Shown piece by piece: positions 14,647 to 17,971 of a stretch of DNA of 17,971 nucleotides. The notes under the pieces are model-generated. The model saw only the letters and a list, made by a program, of their open reading frames with translations, was not told the origin of the DNA and ran no database searches. The stretch comes from Bermanella sp034112325. Its GTDB lineage: Bacteria > Pseudomonadota > Gammaproteobacteria > Pseudomonadales > Oceanobacteraceae. Every line of letters begins with the position of its first letter. The stretch's first letter is position 1. Position numbers and translations under genes: made by a program. The stretch lies in assembly GCA_034112325.1 (NCBI GenBank), contig JAWUVO010000093.1, forward strand, positions 1-17,971, given 5' to 3'.

Positions 14647-16167
14647 ATGTCGTTAGCGGTTATTTATTCTCGCGCCAAAGTAGGCATCGAAGCCCCGCTG
14701 GTGCATGTAGAAGTACACCTATCTAACGGTCTGCCCAGTTTTTCAATTGTTGGACTGCCCGAAACGGCGGTTAAGGAAAGCAAAGACCGTGTGCGCAGCG
14801 CCATATTAAACAGTGGTTACGATTTTCCAGCTTCACGAATAACCGTTAATCTAGCGCCAGCCGACTTACCAAAAGAGGGAGGCAGATTTGACTTGGCCAT
14901 TGCGCTTGGCATTCTAGCGGCCAGCGAACAACTTCCTGATAGCACACTGGATAAATACGAATGTATTGGAGAATTGGCCTTAACAGGTGCTATTCGAAAA
15001 GTAGATGGGGTTATTCCCGCTGCTCTAGCGTCCAATAAAGCGGAGCGCACTTTAATACTGCCCACCTTCAATTTACAAGAAGCCAGCTTAAGTAAATGCC
15101 CAGCAATGTGCGCTGATCACCTACTCAAAGTATGCAGGCACCTAAGCAATGAGCTTCTCCTGCCGCTTGTTGCCCCGTTACAAGTAACCACCGAGCAGTA
15201 TCACGGCCCAGACATGGCTCAGGTAAAAGGCCAGCATCATGCTAAACGAGCGTTAGAAATTGCAGCGGCAGGAAATCATAATCTGTTATTAAGCGGCCCA
15301 CCTGGTACCGGTAAAAGTATGCTGGCACATTGCCTGCCCGGTATTTTACCGCCGCTAAATGAAGCTGAAGCATTAGAAGTAGCCGCCTTATACAGCGTAT
15401 CTAGACACCCTCAACGGCCTTATTTTTTAACTCGTCCGTTCCGCCAGCCACACCACACATCTTCCGGTGTGGCACTTGTGGGTGGTGGAACTCATCCTAA
15501 ACCGGGAGAAATTTCATTGGCTCACCATGGGGTATTATTTTTGGATGAAATTCCAGAATTTAGCCGCACAGTATTAGATGTTATGCGGGAACCGTTAGAG
15601 TCGGGCTATATAAGTATTAGTCGAGCGGCCCAGCAAGTTGAGTACCCAGCTAAGTTTCAATTAATAGCCGCCATGAATCCTTGCCCTTGTGGTTACTTAA
15701 AACAACCTAATAAGCGTTGTGCCGACTGCTCAGAAGCTAAAGCCTTAAAATACCAAAGCTCGGTATCTGGGCCGTTACTGGACCGCATAGATATTCAAAT
15801 AGAAGTACCTGCACTGCCAAAGGGTCTACTTTCCAGCTCTGACTCCAATAATGAAACCAGTCAGCAAGTAAGAGCTCGGGTTGTCAGAGCACGGGCTATT
15901 CAGCAACAACGGCAAAATTGCCCTAATGCGCAGCTTGACCAAAAAGCCATGGCTGAAATATGCGCATTGTCGAAAGAACTAAGCGACATTTTAGAAGATG
16001 CGCTAGATAAACTGGGTTTAAGCGCGCGGGCTTATCACCGTATATTAAAAGTTGCTAGAACGGTGGCCGACTTAACCGAATGTCCGCAAATTGAACGCTC
16101 ACACTTGCTAGAGGCTTTATCTTACCGACAGATGGAGCGCCGCCTAAATCCAAGCCAGTTTCAATAA
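14647..16167 (+). CDS. comM: ComM/YifB family AAA+ Mg-chelatase-like protein
   Basis: ComM is a hexameric AAA+ helicase that promotes branch migration when transforming DNA integrates; the E. coli homologue is YifB. An N-terminal ChlI-like domain starts SLAVIYSRAKVGIEAP and contains VGLPETAVKESKDRVRSAI. The AAA+ core follows, with Walker A GPPGTGKS at residues 217-224 and Walker B LFLDEIPEF with Asp300-Glu301. A four-cysteine CPCGY-CADC segment follows, typical of the family, and the C-terminal Mg-chelatase helical domain ends the protein. The frame opens at 14641, but AAGG abuts that ATG. The ATG at 14647 has proper spacing and gives the conserved MSL start and 506 residues. Confidence 0.95.
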   Translation: MSLAVIYSRAKVGIEAPLVHVEVHLSNGLPSFSIVGLPETAVKESKDRVRSAILNSGYDFPASRITVNLAPADLPKEGGRFDLAIALGILAASEQLPDSTLDKYECIGELALTGAIRKVDGVIPAALASNKAERTLILPTFNLQEASLSKCPAMCADHLLKVCRHLSNELLLPLVAPLQVTTEQYHGPDMAQVKGQHHAKRALEIAAAGNHNLLLSGPPGTGKSMLAHCLPGILPPLNEAEALEVAALYSVSRHPQRPYFLTRPFRQPHHTSSGVALVGGGTHPKPGEISLAHHGVLFLDEIPEFSRTVLDVMREPLESGYISISRAAQQVEYPAKFQLIAAMNPCPCGYLKQPNKRCADCSEAKALKYQSSVSGPLLDRIDIQIEVPALPKGLLSSSDSNNETSQQVRARVVRARAIQQQRQNCPNAQLDQKAMAEICALSKELSDILEDALDKLGLSARAYHRILKVARTVADLTECPQIERSHLLEALSYRQMERRLNPSQFQ

Positions 16168-16312
16168 ATAATCCGTCATTTCATAATAAGTACCCAGTCA
16201 CTTCACAATAAATAGAGTGCCATTATCTTTCTTCACTCAGATACAAAATAGACCTAATCAAAACCCTCTAATTTTGTTAATCTTGCTGCCTATTTTTCTA
16301 CAAGTTAACGCC
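16168..16312. other. Spacer between comM and rep
   Basis: These 145 bp of AT-rich sequence show no gene and no clear terminator hairpin. It presumably contains the rep promoter, but no confident -35/-10 pair can be named. Confidence 0.4.
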
Positions 16313-17971
16313 GTGAATCACTTAAACCCCCGTCAAAAAGAATCAGTACTGCATATCGACGGCCCGCTATTAGTATTGGCTGGGGCTGGATCGGGTAAAA
16401 CCAGTGTAATCACTACAAAAATGGCCTACCTGATTGAGCAGTGTGGGATTCCTGCGCGTAATATAACCGCACTTACCTTTACCAATAAAGCCGCAAAAGA
16501 AATGAAAGAGCGGGTGAGCAAATTAGTCTCGGGCAAAGCGGCTAAAGGCTTAACTGTTTCGACCTTTCATAACCTTGGTTTGAATATTATTCGCAAAGAA
16601 TGTAAACACCTTGGTTTGCGCTCTGGTTTTTCTATATTTGATGACGGCGATACCAAATCTTTACTAAAAGATATTATGCATCGTGATCACGGCACAGATG
16701 GTGACATGGTAGATATGGTCAGGTCTCAGATAGGCAATTTAAAAAATGATTTGATCGAACCTGAGCAGGCGATTGCTTTAGCTAAAACCCCACAAGAAGT
16801 TTTAGTAGCCACCACATTTGCCGCATACGATCGATCATTAAAAGCCTATAACGCAGTAGATTTTGATGACCTTATTCGCATACCTACTATGTTATTTAAA
16901 AATAACGAAGCCGTACGCACTAAGTGGCAAAAGAATACTCGTTACTTATTAGTAGATGAGTATCAAGACACCAATACCAGCCAATATGAACTGGTAAAAA
17001 TATTAGTGGGCATGCACGGAAAATTTACGGTAGTAGGCGATGACGACCAGTCGATTTACGCTTGGCGTGGAGCTCGACCAGAAAATCTTAACTTACTTAA
17101 AACTGACTTCCCTGGTTTAAAAGTGGTCATGCTTGAGCAAAACTATCGCTCAACGGGGCTAATACTAAATGCCGCCAATAAAGTGATTGAAAACAATGAA
17201 CACGAATTTGTTAAAAAACTTTGGTCAGATAAAGGCTATGGCGACGCCATACGCATTGTGCGCTGTAAAGGCGAAGACAATGAGTCAGAGCGCATAGCCA
17301 CCGAAATTATCGAGCATAGGTTACGCCACAATACCAAGTACAGCGATTACGCGGTGCTGTTCCGCGGCAATCACCAGTCACGCTTAATTGAAATGAAAAT
17401 GCAGCAATTTCAAATCCCTTATAAATTAAGCGGCAGCCAATCTTTTTTCGCTAAAAGCGAAATAAAAGACATTATGAGTTACCTAAAACTTATTGTGAAT
17501 CCTACTGACGATTCCGCTTTTTTACGGGTGGTTAATATTCCACGCCGTCAAATTGGCCCGTCTACTTTAGAAAAAGTAACCGAATACGCAGGCAACCGCC
17601 ACATTAGCCTTATGACGGCCACCACCGAAATGGGGCTAGAGCAAATGCTCACGCCATTAGCGTCTGACAAACTGAAACGCTTTGGCAACTGGATCAGCAA
17701 TACCACTAAACGTTGTTATACCGAAGACCCAGTACAGTCGGTTAAAGAAATGATACACGATTTAGATTACGAAGCTTGGCTACAAGAAACCAGTAATACT
17801 CCTAATCAAGCTGAAGCTCGCATGAAAAATGTCTGGTTTTTAATTGATAATATTCAGCGCATGTTAGACAAAGCCGATGAAAACGGTGACGAAATGGATA
17901 TAGAAGAAGCCGTTAGTAAATTAATATTGCGCGATATGCTGGAACAAAAAGAAGAAGACGACGAACTAGAC
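16313..17971 (+). CDS. rep: ATP-dependent DNA helicase Rep, 3'-truncated by the window edge
   Basis: Rep is a superfamily 1A 3'-5' helicase that helps replication forks pass protein roadblocks and restart. The GTG start is chosen because the protein then begins NHLNPRQKESVLHIDGPLLV, aligning with E. coli Rep. The frame remains open upstream but only through sequence unlike Rep, and TTG codons there are less likely. Walker A AGAGSGKT is at residues 23-30. Motif Ia is TFTNKAAKEMKERV, motif II is VDEYQDTN with Asp215, motif III is VVGDDDQSIYAWRGA, and motif IV is EQNYRSTG. The 553 visible codons stop just before motif V; about 120 residues should lie beyond the window, if it has the length of the E. 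coli protein. The frame is intact, so this is truncation by the window, not a pseudogene. Confidence 0.95.
   Translation, partial: MNHLNPRQKESVLHIDGPLLVLAGAGSGKTSVITTKMAYLIEQCGIPARNITALTFTNKAAKEMKERVSKLVSGKAAKGLTVSTFHNLGLNIIRKECKHLGLRSGFSIFDDGDTKSLLKDIMHRDHGTDGDMVDMVRSQIGNLKNDLIEPEQAIALAKTPQEVLVATTFAAYDRSLKAYNAVDFDDLIRIPTMLFKNNEAVRTKWQKNTRYLLVDEYQDTNTSQYELVKILVGMHGKFTVVGDDDQSIYAWRGARPENLNLLKTDFPGLKVVMLEQNYRSTGLILNAANKVIENNEHEFVKKLWSDKGYGDAIRIVRCKGEDNESERIATEIIEHRLRHNTKYSDYAVLFRGNHQSRLIEMKMQQFQIPYKLSGSQSFFAKSEIKDIMSYLKLIVNPTDDSAFLRVVNIPRRQIGPSTLEKVTEYAGNRHISLMTATTEMGLEQMLTPLASDKLKRFGNWISNTTKRCYTEDPVQSVKEMIHDLDYEAWLQETSNTPNQAEARMKNVWFLIDNIQRMLDKADENGDEMDIEEAVSKLILRDMLEQKEEDDELD

Noticed and set aside
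1..17971. CRISPR arrays, insertion sequences, prophage genes, tRNA or rRNA genes
   Set aside because: No regularly spaced repeats, transposase or phage proteins, or structural RNA sequences were seen; the only repeats are the three REP-like elements.
16313..17971. Possible broken helicase gene
   Set aside because: The frame is intact to the last base and stops short only because the window ends.

Overview
This window reads as chromosomal DNA of a low-GC, probably marine, gammaproteobacterium. The inference rests on family content and neighbourhood: UbiK, ComM/YifB and GlnK lie together as in pseudomonads and Oceanospirillales-type bacteria, the Rep helicase aligns with the enterobacterial protein, and short GTAG-headed REP-like palindromes are present. 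The genus cannot be named from the sequence alone. No foreign island, prophage, CRISPR array, rRNA or tRNA was seen, and nothing looks like a wholly undescribed system. The notable content is regulatory and architectural.

Positions 517-12368 (minus strand) hold a complete urea-utilisation locus in the order urtA-urtB-urtC-urtD-urtE-ureD-ureA-ureB-ureC-ureE-ureF-ureG-hupE. The first five genes encode a urea ABC importer: binding protein, two permeases and two ATPases. ureABC encode the three urease subunits, and all UreC metal-binding and catalytic residues are present. ureD, ureE, ureF and ureG encode the nickel-insertion chaperones, and hupE/ureJ encodes a probable nickel permease. Upstream of urtA there is an excellent sigma-54 promoter match and, about 190 bp further out, a near-consensus NtrC-type palindrome. 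Expression under nitrogen limitation is therefore the natural reading.

Positions 12711-13862 (minus strand) hold a putative outer-membrane porin (TorF/TIGR02001 family) followed by a PII signal protein (glnK-like, with Tyr51 in the T-loop). The PII gene ends in a strong terminator, so it is transcriptionally separate from urt. In related bacteria an amtB ammonium transporter commonly follows glnK; here the urea locus lies in that place.

Positions 14303-17971 (plus strand) hold divergent housekeeping genes: ubiK (ubiquinone-synthesis accessory factor), comM/yifB (AAA+ helicase of transformation) and the first 553 codons of rep, cut by the window edge just before helicase motif V.

Between genes there are several strong hairpins: urtA/urtB, torF/glnK and the torF leader. 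There is also a head-to-head pair of REP-like elements between ureC and ureE, and a related single element forming the ureF/ureG junction. These probably divide the long transcript into segments of unequal stability. Positions 1-516 carry no convincing gene, only palindromes and a possible plus-strand terminator for a gene beyond the left edge.
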